Shown here in pieces: positions 1-6,935 of a DNA stretch of 10,126 bases. Position numbers and translations under genes: made by a program. Numbering within the stretch: the first letter of the stretch is position 1; the number at the start of each line of letters is the position of its first letter. The DNA comes from Clostridiales bacterium. Its GTDB lineage: Bacteria > Bacillota > Clostridia > Oscillospirales > Ruminococcaceae. The DNA lies in assembly GCA_012523875.1 (NCBI GenBank), contig JAAYSW010000158.1, positions 1 through 10,126 of the forward strand. The letters are read 5' to 3'. A model generated the notes under the pieces. The model saw nothing but the letters and a program-made list of their open reading frames with translations, was not told the DNA's origin and did no database searches.

Positions 1-327
1 ATAAGTGGGTTCAACTAAAGCTTCATCTATCTCTTCTGTTGACTCTTCTGTCACTGTCTCTGTCTCTGTAGTAGCTGTGCTTTCAATCACAGTAGTGATA
101 ATTTCAGTTTCAATCTCACTTAATTTTGTTGTAGTAGATTCATTATTATCCATATTAACTGGCTCGATAAGGTGATTGCTACTACTAATATCATCAGAGT
201 AATTATTTTTTTTTATCAAAATAATAATAACGGATAAAGTTAAAACTAAAGCCAAGACAACTGCAATGATTATTTGTGTTCTTCTCGCATCCTTACGCCT
301 TTTTTTAACGCTTTTATATCTAGCCAT
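1..327 (-). CDS. N-terminal part of a membrane-anchored Thr/Glu-rich protein (cut by the left edge)
   Basis: The reading frame starts at ATG 327-325 and stays open for 109 codons to the window edge, so only the N-terminus is visible. Residues 1-18 are very basic (MARYKSVKKRRKDARR). They are followed by one hydrophobic helix at about residues 19-38 and KK, with no signal-peptidase motif. This looks like an uncleaved signal anchor with the bulk of the protein outside the cell. From about residue 64 the chain is low-complexity and dominated by Thr, Glu, Ser and Val, typical of a flexible linker leading to a cell-wall or enzymatic domain. The upstream GGGGGG 4 nt before ATG (332-337) is a poor but purine-rich ribosome binding site. 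A hairpin at 367-407 separates it from the gene upstream. Function is not recognisable; a cell-wall hydrolase or other exported protein is possible but unproven. Confidence 0.75.
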   Translation of the reverse strand, partial: MARYKSVKKRRKDARRTQIIIAVVLALVLTLSVIIILIKKNNYSDDISSSNHLIEPVNMDNNESTTTKLSEIETEIITTVIESTATTETETVTEESTEEIDEALVEPTY

Positions 328-366
328 ATTTCCCCCCGTCTGTAATAATTACAAATATAAGGATAT

Positions 367-407
367 AAAACTGCATCCAATATTATTTAATAAAAGGATG
401 CAGTTTT
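367..407 (-). terminator. Intrinsic terminator hairpin after the zinc-ribbon membrane protein gene
   Basis: A perfect 12-bp inverted repeat (AAAACTGCATCC at 367-378, GGATGCAGTTTT at 396-407) encloses a 17-nt AT-rich loop. It lies 20 nt after the stop codon of the minus-strand gene ending at 427. Read leftward, the descending arm ends in TTTT followed by ATAT. Read rightward it ends in five T residues, so it could work in both directions. It probably stops the zinc-ribbon gene transcript before the next minus-strand gene, which starts at 327. Confidence 0.65.
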
Positions 408-426
408 TATGTAAATATATTGATAC

Positions 427-1590
427 CTAATTCATTTTCTTGCCACACTTCGCACAAAAAACTGCGTTTTCCATTAATTTATTGCCACATTCAGTACAAA
501 ACTTGTATTTTTTCTCTATATCTTTTTCTGATGAAAATTCATCAGATTCTACCTGCCCCCCCATATTTGATTCTGCCGTATTTTGCACAGTTTCATGAAT
601 AACTTCATTATTTCTTACCTCAGCATAATTTACAATTTTATCTTTTTCTATACTGGCATTATTAATAGTTTGTGGTTCAAAGGATTTTTTTGATTTAATT
701 GCTTGTGTAATCTTTTTAATAATTATTGAAATAACAATCATTGCTAGCCCAATAATTATAAATATTCCTACATTCAATAAAACCGTTCCCCTCAACTCAT
801 TTGTTACATCAGCAACGAATGAATATTTATCAGGCAGTGCAAGCCCTAGAATTGGTTTCAAGAATAATGCCATAATGCCAAATAAAAATGATGGAATAAA
901 TACAGCTATACCGTATAATTTAAAGAGATTCATTATTGGAATCGAATTTTTTACATATACAAAGCACCATTGTGCAAAAACTAACACTAATATCACTATC
1001 ATTAAAATCATAAATGGTAAAGAAAAAATAGAATTTATTACAGTTATGTTGCTTTCAAGTTTTGCGTTAAAATCATCTAGTGGTTGCTCAATATCTTTTC
1101 TTATCTGTTCTTTATCGGATTCCACATATTTTAATCCTGTTTCCCTACGGATTATCTCTTTATTGTCCTCAATAAATTCAATTACCACCTCAGCTGTCAA
1201 AGGTTGTAATTCTTCACCGTCAAGTAAATAGTTGCTGTAACTCCTAATATTTTTATTAATAAACTCCATAACATCGATTTCAACAAGTATATTATCAATG
1301 TTTTCCTGTTCGATTCTAGAATCCTCAATATAGCTGAATATAAAGGCTGATAATGCTTTTTCATCAACTCGTTCTATAGATTTTTCTATAGTTTTTTCTA
1401 TAAGGATTTCACGACCACAGATATTCAAAATTAATGCTGACGAAGCCATTATTATTACCATAAAACATAAAATTGTATTTATAATAACTAATAACTTAGG
1501 CTTCTGTTTTCCTCCATAGTTGGTGATTTCACTCGTTATTTTAGTATCATTATTTTCTTTTAAAGATGTATCAGTATTATTATATGCCAT
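427..1590 (-). CDS. Four-helix membrane protein with extracytoplasmic domain and C-terminal zinc ribbon
   Basis: This 387-residue protein has a hydrophobic helix at about residues 33-57, a charged, helix-prone region of about 130 residues (58-185), and three more helices at about 187-213, 225-251 and 270-292. A hydrophilic tail ends in a zinc ribbon with Cys365, Cys368, Cys379 and Cys382 (C-X2-C-X10-C-X2-C, each pair followed by Gly). The basic KQKPK before helix 1 puts the N-terminus inside. The 58-185 domain is then outside and the zinc ribbon in the cytoplasm. The ATG at 1590 was preferred over an in-frame GTG at 1599: AGGA at 1601-1604 lies 10 nt from the ATG but only 1 nt from the GTG. 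It has its own strong promoter and terminator, so it is probably monocistronic. The short C-terminal module matches the zinc-ribbon type of many Firmicute membrane proteins. The rest is not recognised and no substrate or partner can be named. Confidence 0.85.
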   Translation of the reverse strand: MAYNNTDTSLKENNDTKITSEITNYGGKQKPKLLVIINTILCFMVIIMASSALILNICGREILIEKTIEKSIERVDEKALSAFIFSYIEDSRIEQENIDNILVEIDVMEFINKNIRSYSNYLLDGEELQPLTAEVVIEFIEDNKEIIRRETGLKYVESDKEQIRKDIEQPLDDFNAKLESNITVINSIFSLPFMILMIVILVLVFAQWCFVYVKNSIPIMNLFKLYGIAVFIPSFLFGIMALFLKPILGLALPDKYSFVADVTNELRGTVLLNVGIFIIIGLAMIVISIIIKKITQAIKSKKSFEPQTINNASIEKDKIVNYAEVRNNEVIHETVQNTAESNMGGQVESDEFSSEKDIEKKYKFCTECGNKLMENAVFCAKCGKKMN

Positions 1591-1625
1591 ATTTGCCACT
1601 TCCTAAACTAAATTTAATATGTATA

Positions 1626-1655
1626 ATTATAACACCATTTTAGTTATATTGTCAA
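1626..1655 (-). promoter_or_regulatory. Sigma-A-type promoter of the zinc-ribbon membrane protein gene
   Basis: On the minus strand TTGACA (1655-1650) is followed after 18 nt by TATAAT (1631-1626). Both hexamers match consensus exactly and only the spacer is 1 nt longer than optimal. Transcription would start near 1619, giving a leader of about 29 nt before ATG 1590. Position and orientation fit the downstream gene. Confidence 0.75.
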
Positions 1656-1777
1656 GCAATCGCCCATGACTATTTTATATGTACAAAATTTCCTTCATAT
1701 AGATAATAACACAAAGTAAAGCTTTAAAACCGAACATATCTTAGAGCCATATTATTTATTTGCTTATCAATAAACTC

Positions 1778-1819
1778 AAAGGCAACCGCTTCACACTTTC
1801 AGCAGATGCGGTTGCCTTT
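1778..1819 (-). terminator. Hairpin after the GH9 cellulase gene, probable terminator
   Basis: AAAGGCAACCGC (1778-1789) and GCGGTTGCCTTT (1808-1819) form a perfect 12-bp stem with an 18-nt loop. It lies about 20 nt past the cellulase stop codon at 1839. Read on the minus strand the stem ends in TTT, then GAGTTTATT. The U-run is therefore short and interrupted, but the GC-rich stem and its position support termination. Confidence 0.6.
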
Positions 1820-1838
1820 ATATTATTTTACGTCAATA

Positions 1839-4205
1839 TTAGAATAATTGCTTTTTCAATTTAATAAGGTCAAATGAATCAATTTTATCATCACCATTTA
1901 TATCAGCGTTTATTGCCTGTTCTGAAGTAAGAACATTTGCTCCGAGAAGGTAATTTTTAAGTAATAAAGCATCCTCAGCATCAACGATACCGTCAAAATT
2001 AATATCACCTTTAAGCTCAATATCTTCTCCATTATCTGCTTCAATTAAGGCAATAAGATATATTAGTGATGAATTCCAATATGTTGTTACTTCATTTGTA
2101 GAATAACTCTCTGAATGATCTATATAACGCTTTGCACTCGGTTCATTTGTAAGATATGCTTTTGCAGCACTATCTTCAAGATTTGAGTTTACTCCACCCA
2201 CCAACATTCCTTTCATGGTTTTGTCTTTAGCCATTGATGGTCTATGGTGTGGATTCTTAGGGGATAATGTACCATATCCTGTTACAAAGCAAGTTGCTAA
2301 TGGGTTTGTTCCTAGTAGGTAATGTAAATTTGATTCAGCCGAGTTCATATAATCTCTATCATTATCTAATTCAGCTGCAATCCCAAGGATAACTCCTGCA
2401 TTTGCCACTGTCATATTGCTCCCCCAATTAAACTTAGAAACACCGACGCTATATGCATTAATAGCTGTAATTGTGTTCAAATTATTTGCCTGTGTTATAA
2501 TTGATTTCTTCATATTCTTATATAGTTCAGATGAATTATCAGTATCGTCCATTGTCAAGATAGCAATATTACCATAATCGCCCACCAACGGCCAATCTAA
2601 ACCTGTTCTTGTTTGCATTTTTTCTAGTGCCTGTAAATACTTTTCTTCACCAGTTGCACGATACATTTGAGCTGCAGCCCAATAACGCTCATCGAAATCA
2701 GATGTATCTCCATATTCACCCGTACTTATATCTTTTGGATTGCTAAAAATTAAATTCGGATTAGCCTCAAGGAAATTCCATGCCTTTTTAGCTGCATCCA
2801 AGCAAGCTTCAGCAAAGTTTCTATCAATTTCATAATAAAATTCATAACCCATAGCCATTGCTGCAGCGAAATCAGCAGTTGCTGTTGTGGAGATAGGGGT
2901 TACTATTAATTGTCCTATTTCTTCTTCTGGCATAATGTATGATGGAAAATCTCTGCAAGTTAATTTATGGTATACGCCACCTGATTCTGCTTGCATTTTA
3001 AATAGCCATGTTAATCCATAGCGAACTTCATCAAGTATATCAGGAATCCCATTTCCGCTTTCAGGAATATTTAAATCATCACCAAAAATACTTGGATTAG
3101 CATCATAAGCATATAGCATATCTGCAATAGTCTTAGTTGCTGGAACTACATATCGACCATAATCCCCAGCATCATGCCAGCCCCCACTAACATCAATAGT
3201 CTCATTTGTGCCATAAATTATTGCTCTGCCTGTATGGCATGCTTTATGATCAAACTCGCTATCTTCAATTATAACCCCACATCTCTGTAAGTACATCATG
3301 CGTACAGTGTCATCGAGGAGGTTTTTATAAACATTTTCAGAAATATTAAAGGTGTAGGAATCGTGTAAATCACCACATTTAATATAGTAATTTCCTGGTG
3401 CAGTTACTTCTGAAAAATCACCGTAAAAATTCGTTTCACCTGCACTAGGATTTGGCTTCTCTCCATATAACATCCCAGTATAAACTATAGAACCTGTGTC
3501 AGCGTTTATTACGGAAAAATCTTTTTCGTTGGCAATATTTCTAAATACAGCTATTTTCTTGCTTTCCGGCTTATACCCAACCTGATTTATTAGAATAGAT
3601 TGCATATCATTTTCGGTTACCGGATATGTAATTTCGCTATCGTCAATAAGTTCTAAAACAACATTATCTAAATAAATTGTATGTGCCGGTAAGTCTTTTC
3701 CTTGATAACCACAGTTAAAAACTAATCTTGACATAATATCATTTTCCTCTAACATAGTGAAGGTATAATCAATTAGTAGTGGTTCTTGTGTTAACTCTAG
3801 AGATTCCCAAGTATATGCTTGATATGTACCGCCATTCTGTTGAATCATTCCTTCTACTACACGGTCTGTTGTAGAAGAAATCTCATAACTCAAACGATAA
3901 ACTCCATTTTTATATAATGGAATGATATCATAAAAAACCTGAACACTGTAATTAAGTGTACCTGCTGATTTTATTTTTAATGCTAGTTTCCCATCTTCTC
4001 TAGAAAGTGTGCTATTCCCCCCACCAGCATGGAAAGTATCCCACCCTGATATATTATTATCAAAGGTTGAGTTGCTGATTAAATTCTTGCCCTCTGCATA
4101 AACCATAGGATTAGCTTTGTTAGGCATAATGGTACCCATTATTACCAAAGAACAAGCTATAGATGCAGAAAGAAGTCTTTTTAGTAAATTCCTTTTAGTT
4201 TTCAT
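1839..4205 (-). CDS. Secreted GH9 cellulase (CBM4/9, Ig-like, GH9, type I dockerin)
   Basis: This 788-residue exported endo-beta-1,4-glucanase-type enzyme is predicted to cut cellulose or related beta-glucans by inversion. Residues 1-37 form a signal peptide with probable cleavage VYA|E at 37/38. A CBM4/9-like carbohydrate-binding module spans about 40-187 (starts NLISNSTFDNNISGW). A CelD-type N-terminal Ig-like domain spans about 202-290 (ILINQVGYKP). The GH9 catalytic domain spans about 293-722. It keeps the DAGD motif (Asp345, Asp348: base and partner), the NPHHRPS motif (His653, His654) and the STNEV motif with the expected acid Glu705. A type I dockerin occupies 733-788, with calcium-loop repeats at GDINFDGIVDAED and ADINGDDKIDSFD. 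All key residues are present and there is no frameshift. GGGAGGAA lies just before ATG 4205. The gene is flanked by a hairpin and a divergent intergenic region, so it is probably monocistronic. The exact substrate cannot be told from sequence. Confidence 0.95.
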   Translation of the reverse strand: MKTKRNLLKRLLSASIACSLVIMGTIMPNKANPMVYAEGKNLISNSTFDNNISGWDTFHAGGGNSTLSREDGKLALKIKSAGTLNYSVQVFYDIIPLYKNGVYRLSYEISSTTDRVVEGMIQQNGGTYQAYTWESLELTQEPLLIDYTFTMLEENDIMSRLVFNCGYQGKDLPAHTIYLDNVVLELIDDSEITYPVTENDMQSILINQVGYKPESKKIAVFRNIANEKDFSVINADTGSIVYTGMLYGEKPNPSAGETNFYGDFSEVTAPGNYYIKCGDLHDSYTFNISENVYKNLLDDTVRMMYLQRCGVIIEDSEFDHKACHTGRAIIYGTNETIDVSGGWHDAGDYGRYVVPATKTIADMLYAYDANPSIFGDDLNIPESGNGIPDILDEVRYGLTWLFKMQAESGGVYHKLTCRDFPSYIMPEEEIGQLIVTPISTTATADFAAAMAMGYEFYYEIDRNFAEACLDAAKKAWNFLEANPNLIFSNPKDISTGEYGDTSDFDERYWAAAQMYRATGEEKYLQALEKMQTRTGLDWPLVGDYGNIAILTMDDTDNSSELYKNMKKSIITQANNLNTITAINAYSVGVSKFNWGSNMTVANAGVILGIAAELDNDRDYMNSAESNLHYLLGTNPLATCFVTGYGTLSPKNPHHRPSMAKDKTMKGMLVGGVNSNLEDSAAKAYLTNEPSAKRYIDHSESYSTNEVTTYWNSSLIYLIALIEADNGEDIELKGDINFDGIVDAEDALLLKNYLLGANVLTSEQAINADINGDDKIDSFDLIKLKKQLF

Positions 4206-4269
4206 AATTCCTCCCTGTTAATAGCAATCTATACAGATTACATTAATATTTTTAACATTATATGATTTT

Positions 4270-4298
4270 ATTATAAACCATTAACATAGAAAAGTAAA
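4270..4298 (-). promoter_or_regulatory. Candidate promoter of the GH9 cellulase gene
   Basis: On the minus strand TTTACT (4298-4293, four of six consensus bases) is followed after 17 nt by a perfect TATAAT (4275-4270). It would give a leader of about 57 nt. The region is so AT-rich that other -10-like sites exist, for example 4257-4262, so this is tentative. Confidence 0.3.
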
Positions 4299-4448
4299 TG
4301 ATATATAATACAGTTATTATTACATTTCGTACAAAATTGAAACTTTTAAAATTTCCTGCCTGTAGAAAAAATAAAAATAACATTCTTTTTATACACCCTC
4401 ACTTTAAGCTATATATCACTAGACTAGCATCGATTTAGGTTGCACTTT

Positions 4449-4477
4449 TTGACAATGCTTTTTGTTTTTGTTATAAT
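4449..4477 (+). promoter_or_regulatory. Perfect consensus sigma-A promoter upstream of ablAB
   Basis: TTGACA (4449-4454), exactly 17 nt, then TATAAT (4472-4477): every hexamer base and the spacer match the housekeeping sigma consensus. A second TATAAT at 4480-4485 has no -35 at proper distance. The start of transcription would be near 4484, leaving a leader of about 235 nt before ablA. A promoter this strong is expected to be held in check by a repressor or by the leader, or to drive constitutive expression. Confidence 0.75.
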
Positions 4478-4574
4478 GATATAATACTTTTGTATTTGTG
4501 TCAGTAAATTTTCATTTAGTCAATATTGGATTTCTATATATTTATAATTAAAAGGATGTGTTTAAGTAAATCAT

Positions 4575-4584
4575 TTTCCGGAAA
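4575..4584. repeat. 10-bp palindrome in the ablA leader, possible operator
   Basis: TTTCCGGAAA is a perfect palindrome about 90 nt downstream of the predicted transcription start. Its surroundings (CATTTTCCGGAAATC) match 11 of 15 positions of the CodY box as I recall it (AATTTTCWGAAAATT). That is within the range reported for real sites but also not rare in AT-rich DNA. The assignment to CodY is inference. Confidence 0.3.
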
Positions 4585-4590
4585 TCGTAA

Positions 4591-4610
4591 ATTGTTAAAA
4601 TATTGTTAAA
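4591..4610. repeat. Direct repeat of ATTGTTAAA, 11-bp period
   Basis: ATTGTTAAA occurs at 4591-4599 and again at 4602-4610, so the copies sit about one helical turn apart, as in many operator sites. The left copy contains TTGTTAA, which equals one half-site of the Rex operator. The right copy is direct rather than inverted, so a Rex site is not convincing. Confidence 0.35.
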
Positions 4611-4719
4611 TTTAAAATGAGATTGAATTGTATTTTAAAAATATAACACTATTTTGAATGGCATAAAATACAAAACAATCATTTAGCAACCCTTCTGTGT
4701 TATGTAAAAGGAGAAAATA

Positions 4720-6060
4720 ATGAAAGAAATTATTCAAATCACAAAAAACAAATTAAACAATGAGGACAATGAGGATTTATCTAAATTACTCCTTAAGAAT
4801 TGGACTAATTGGAAATGGCAAGTTAAAAACACTATTCGGAAAATTGAAGATGTTGAAAAAATCCTTGATATTAAGTTCCCACAAGAAAAAAGGAATGAGA
4901 TAGAAGAAACAATTGAAAAGTTTCCAATGGCTATCACACCCTATTATTTATCACTTGTGGATGCAGATAATTATGAAAATGACGCTGTATTCAAACAGTG
5001 CTTTCCTAATATTAAAGAATTAAGTATTTCGACCTGTGATATGCAAGACCCATTAAGTGAGGATGAGGATAGCCCTGTGCCAGGTATTACCCATCGCTAT
5101 CCCGATAGAGTTCTATTCCATGTAAGCAATATCTGTGCAATGTATTGTAGGCATTGTACCCGTAAAAGAAAGGTTGGAGATATAGATTCTGTTCCATCAA
5201 AAAAAGAAATTTTAATAGGCATTGAATATATTAAAAATACACCAACTATAAGAGATGTCCTGCTTTCTGGTGGGGATCCGTTCCTGTTATCAAATGACTA
5301 TATTGATTGGATGCTCAGTGAATTATCAAAAATTCCACATGTAGAGGTTATAAGAATCGGAACGAGGACACCTGTTGTTTTACCATTTAGGATAACTAAT
5401 GATTTAATAGATGTTTTAAAAAAGTATGATAACATTTGGATAAACACCCATTTTAATCACCCTAGGGAAATAACAAAATCCGCTAAGACTGCTTTAAGGA
5501 AATTGGCGTTAGCAGGAATCCCACTTGGTAACCAATCAGTGCTATTAAGAGATGTTAATGATTGCCCACATATAATGAGAAACTTAGTACATAAATTAGT
5601 TGCCAACAAGGTTCGACCTTACTACCTATATCAATGTGATTTATCAGAAGGTCTTGGACATTTTAGAACAAATGTTGGTAAGGGAATAGAGATAATTGAA
5701 AGCCTGAGAGGACATACTAGTGGCTTTGCTATTCCAACCTATGTCATAGACGCACCTGGTGGCGGTGGAAAGATTCCCATTATGCCTAATTATTTGATAT
5801 CATGGTCAGCAAATAAAATTGTCCTCAGGAATTATGAGGGTGTAATCACTACTTATAAAATGCCAGCTTATTTACCTAAGGATTGCGATAATAATTGTAG
5901 TGAGTGCAACCTACAGCATGATGCTGATGTAATTGATAAAGAAATGAAAACAATTGGTATCTCAAAACTACTATGTGATTATGAAGAAGATATAACCTTG
6001 GTTCCTGATAATCTAGAACGAAATTATAGAATTCAAGGAGTGGCTGAAAATAATGAGTGA
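4720..6060 (+). CDS. ablA: Lysine 2,3-aminomutase (radical SAM, PLP)
   Basis: This 446-residue enzyme converts L-lysine to L-beta-lysine using SAM, a [4Fe-4S] cluster and PLP. The radical-SAM cysteines are Cys139, Cys143 and Cys146 (CAMYCRHC), with Arg148 just after. The PLP lysine is Lys351 in DAPGGGGKIPIMPN. Asp307 (YQCDLS) and Asp344 (VIDAPGG) correspond, at a constant offset of 14, to Asp293 and Asp330 of the Clostridium subterminale enzyme. Those two bind the lysine side-chain amine, and glutamate 2,3-aminomutases replace them, so lysine is the likely substrate. A zinc site is visible as Cys282 plus Cys389, Cys393 and Cys396, with spacing unlike the reference C-X-C-X2-C. AGGAG precedes ATG 4720. 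The next gene is a beta-lysine acetyltransferase overlapping by 8 nt, and no lysine-fermentation genes (kamDE, kdd, kce) are adjacent. This favours osmolyte synthesis over catabolism. Confidence 0.95.
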   Translation: MKEIIQITKNKLNNEDNEDLSKLLLKNWTNWKWQVKNTIRKIEDVEKILDIKFPQEKRNEIEETIEKFPMAITPYYLSLVDADNYENDAVFKQCFPNIKELSISTCDMQDPLSEDEDSPVPGITHRYPDRVLFHVSNICAMYCRHCTRKRKVGDIDSVPSKKEILIGIEYIKNTPTIRDVLLSGGDPFLLSNDYIDWMLSELSKIPHVEVIRIGTRTPVVLPFRITNDLIDVLKKYDNIWINTHFNHPREITKSAKTALRKLALAGIPLGNQSVLLRDVNDCPHIMRNLVHKLVANKVRPYYLYQCDLSEGLGHFRTNVGKGIEIIESLRGHTSGFAIPTYVIDAPGGGGKIPIMPNYLISWSANKIVLRNYEGVITTYKMPAYLPKDCDNNCSECNLQHDADVIDKEMKTIGISKLLCDYEEDITLVPDNLERNYRIQGVAENNE

Positions 6061-6889
6061 TATAATTCAGAAAATCGGCCATTCAATTATTCAACATGGA
6101 AAAGAAAATAATCGCATATATCTTATGAAATATAACGAAGTAAATGCCCTTAGCTTACTTGAACAAATTGAAAAACTGGGGAGGGATAATAACTATAATA
6201 AAATTGTTGCAAAGGTTCCCTTGTTCGCAAAAAACGATTTTGAGGACTATGGGTATAAAAAAGAAGCATATATCCCAAATTATTTTAATCGCAAGGATGA
6301 TTGCTTTTTCATGTGTAAGTATTTGCATGAAGGCTCTCCAAAAAATCATTCAAATGAGATTGCAGATATTCTTTCTGATATTAAGGATAAAACCCGTAAT
6401 GATAATTGGAAAATGCCTAAGTTGCCAAAAAAATTTAACTTGCGAATTCTAACTAAAAACGATACTAAGGCTATGTCAGCCTTATATAAGACAGTCTTTG
6501 CAACATATCCTTTTCCTATTTTTGATCCGAATTATTTAGTAGAGACCATGGAAGAAAATATTATCTACTTCGGAATATTTGATAAAAACAAGTTGGTTGG
6601 TGTTTCCTCTTGTGAAACAGACACTGAAAACATGAATTGTGAAATGACCGATTTTGCAATACTACCAGATTATAGAGGAGGTAATTTATCACTTTTATTA
6701 TTAAAAGAGATGGAAGATAAAATGATTCAAATGAATTTTAAGGTTCTATATACAATTGCTAGAGCTATTTCCTATGGTATGAATATGACTTTTGCAAAAC
6801 TAGGCTATAAATTCAGTGGAACACTCTACAATAATACAAATATATCCGGAAACATTGAACATATGAATATATGGTATAAATTGATTTAA
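6053..6889 (+). CDS. ablB: Beta-lysine N6-acetyltransferase (GNAT family)
   Basis: This 278-residue enzyme is predicted to transfer acetyl from acetyl-CoA to the side-chain amine of beta-lysine, giving the compatible solute N-epsilon-acetyl-beta-lysine. Residues 1-125 form an N-terminal region as in AblB/YodP proteins. A GNAT domain fills about 129-278, with the acetyl-CoA loop at residues 202-216 (AILPDYRGGNLSLLL) and the late FAKLGYKFSG segment. Total length matches AblB, and the same gene pair exists in methanogens and in Bacillus (yodP beside kamA/yodO). The start ATG 6053 lies inside the end of ablA (ATGAGTGA, 8-nt overlap), which suggests translational coupling. AGGAG at 6036-6040 lies 12 nt upstream, rather far. 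Without the ablA neighbour it could only be called a GNAT acetyltransferase; with it the call is firm. Confidence 0.9.
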   Translation: MSDIIQKIGHSIIQHGKENNRIYLMKYNEVNALSLLEQIEKLGRDNNYNKIVAKVPLFAKNDFEDYGYKKEAYIPNYFNRKDDCFFMCKYLHEGSPKNHSNEIADILSDIKDKTRNDNWKMPKLPKKFNLRILTKNDTKAMSALYKTVFATYPFPIFDPNYLVETMEENIIYFGIFDKNKLVGVSSCETDTENMNCEMTDFAILPDYRGGNLSLLLLKEMEDKMIQMNFKVLYTIARAISYGMNMTFAKLGYKFSGTLYNNTNISGNIEHMNIWYKLI

Positions 6890-6935
6890 GGTAATACTTA
6901 TGATTATTTGATTCGTTCTTTTTCTAACATTAATA

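Larger units (their letters stand above)
4206..4719. other. Divergent intergenic region between the cellulase and ablA
   Basis: This 514-nt AT-rich stretch has no supported gene. It holds a weak candidate promoter for the cellulase on the left, a near-perfect 14-bp dyad at 4324-4337 (one mismatch per arm), a perfect rightward promoter at 4449-4477, and the long ablA leader. The leader contains a 10-bp palindrome at 4575-4584 and a direct repeat at 4591-4610. I saw no GC-rich terminator hairpin, T-box motif or recognised riboswitch core in it. Confidence 0.7.

Noticed and set aside
875..1231. 118-codon plus-strand frame opposite the zinc-ribbon gene
   Set aside because: It is the antisense shadow of a well-supported membrane protein; low-complexity composition and no independent support.
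1597..1599. GTG as start of the zinc-ribbon membrane protein
   Set aside because: The AGGA element would be 1 nt away; the ATG at 1590 has workable 10-nt spacing.
4324..4337. Near-palindrome ATTTCGTACAAAAT upstream of the cellulase as an operator
   Set aside because: It has one mismatched pair, no recognised regulator and an AT-rich setting; noted only within the intergenic description.
4480..4485. Second TATAAT next to the ablA promoter
   Set aside because: It lies 25 nt from TTGACA, too far to pair with it; it is probably chance in AT-rich DNA.
4556..4609. A 17-codon reading frame in the ablA leader (ATG at 4556)
   Set aside because: The purine run AAAAGG abuts the ATG with no spacer and the peptide has no recognisable leader-peptide pattern such as a lysine run, so translation is not supported.
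4485..4719. Lysine riboswitch or T-box in the ablA leader
   Set aside because: No T-box motif, no GC-rich terminator stem and no recognisable aptamer core could be seen by eye; a covariance-model search would settle it.
4734..4937. Minus-strand frame opposite the start of ablA, and similar frames at 5876-6082, 6144-6452, 6155-6349, 7554-7796, 8542-8745 and 9615-9806
   Set aside because: All lie inside strongly supported genes in other frames and have no recognised motif.
4720..6060. Glutamate 2,3-aminomutase or EpmB-type mutase
   Set aside because: Asp307 and Asp344 are the lysine-specific pair, and length plus the full zinc region match lysine 2,3-aminomutase rather than the shorter EpmB.
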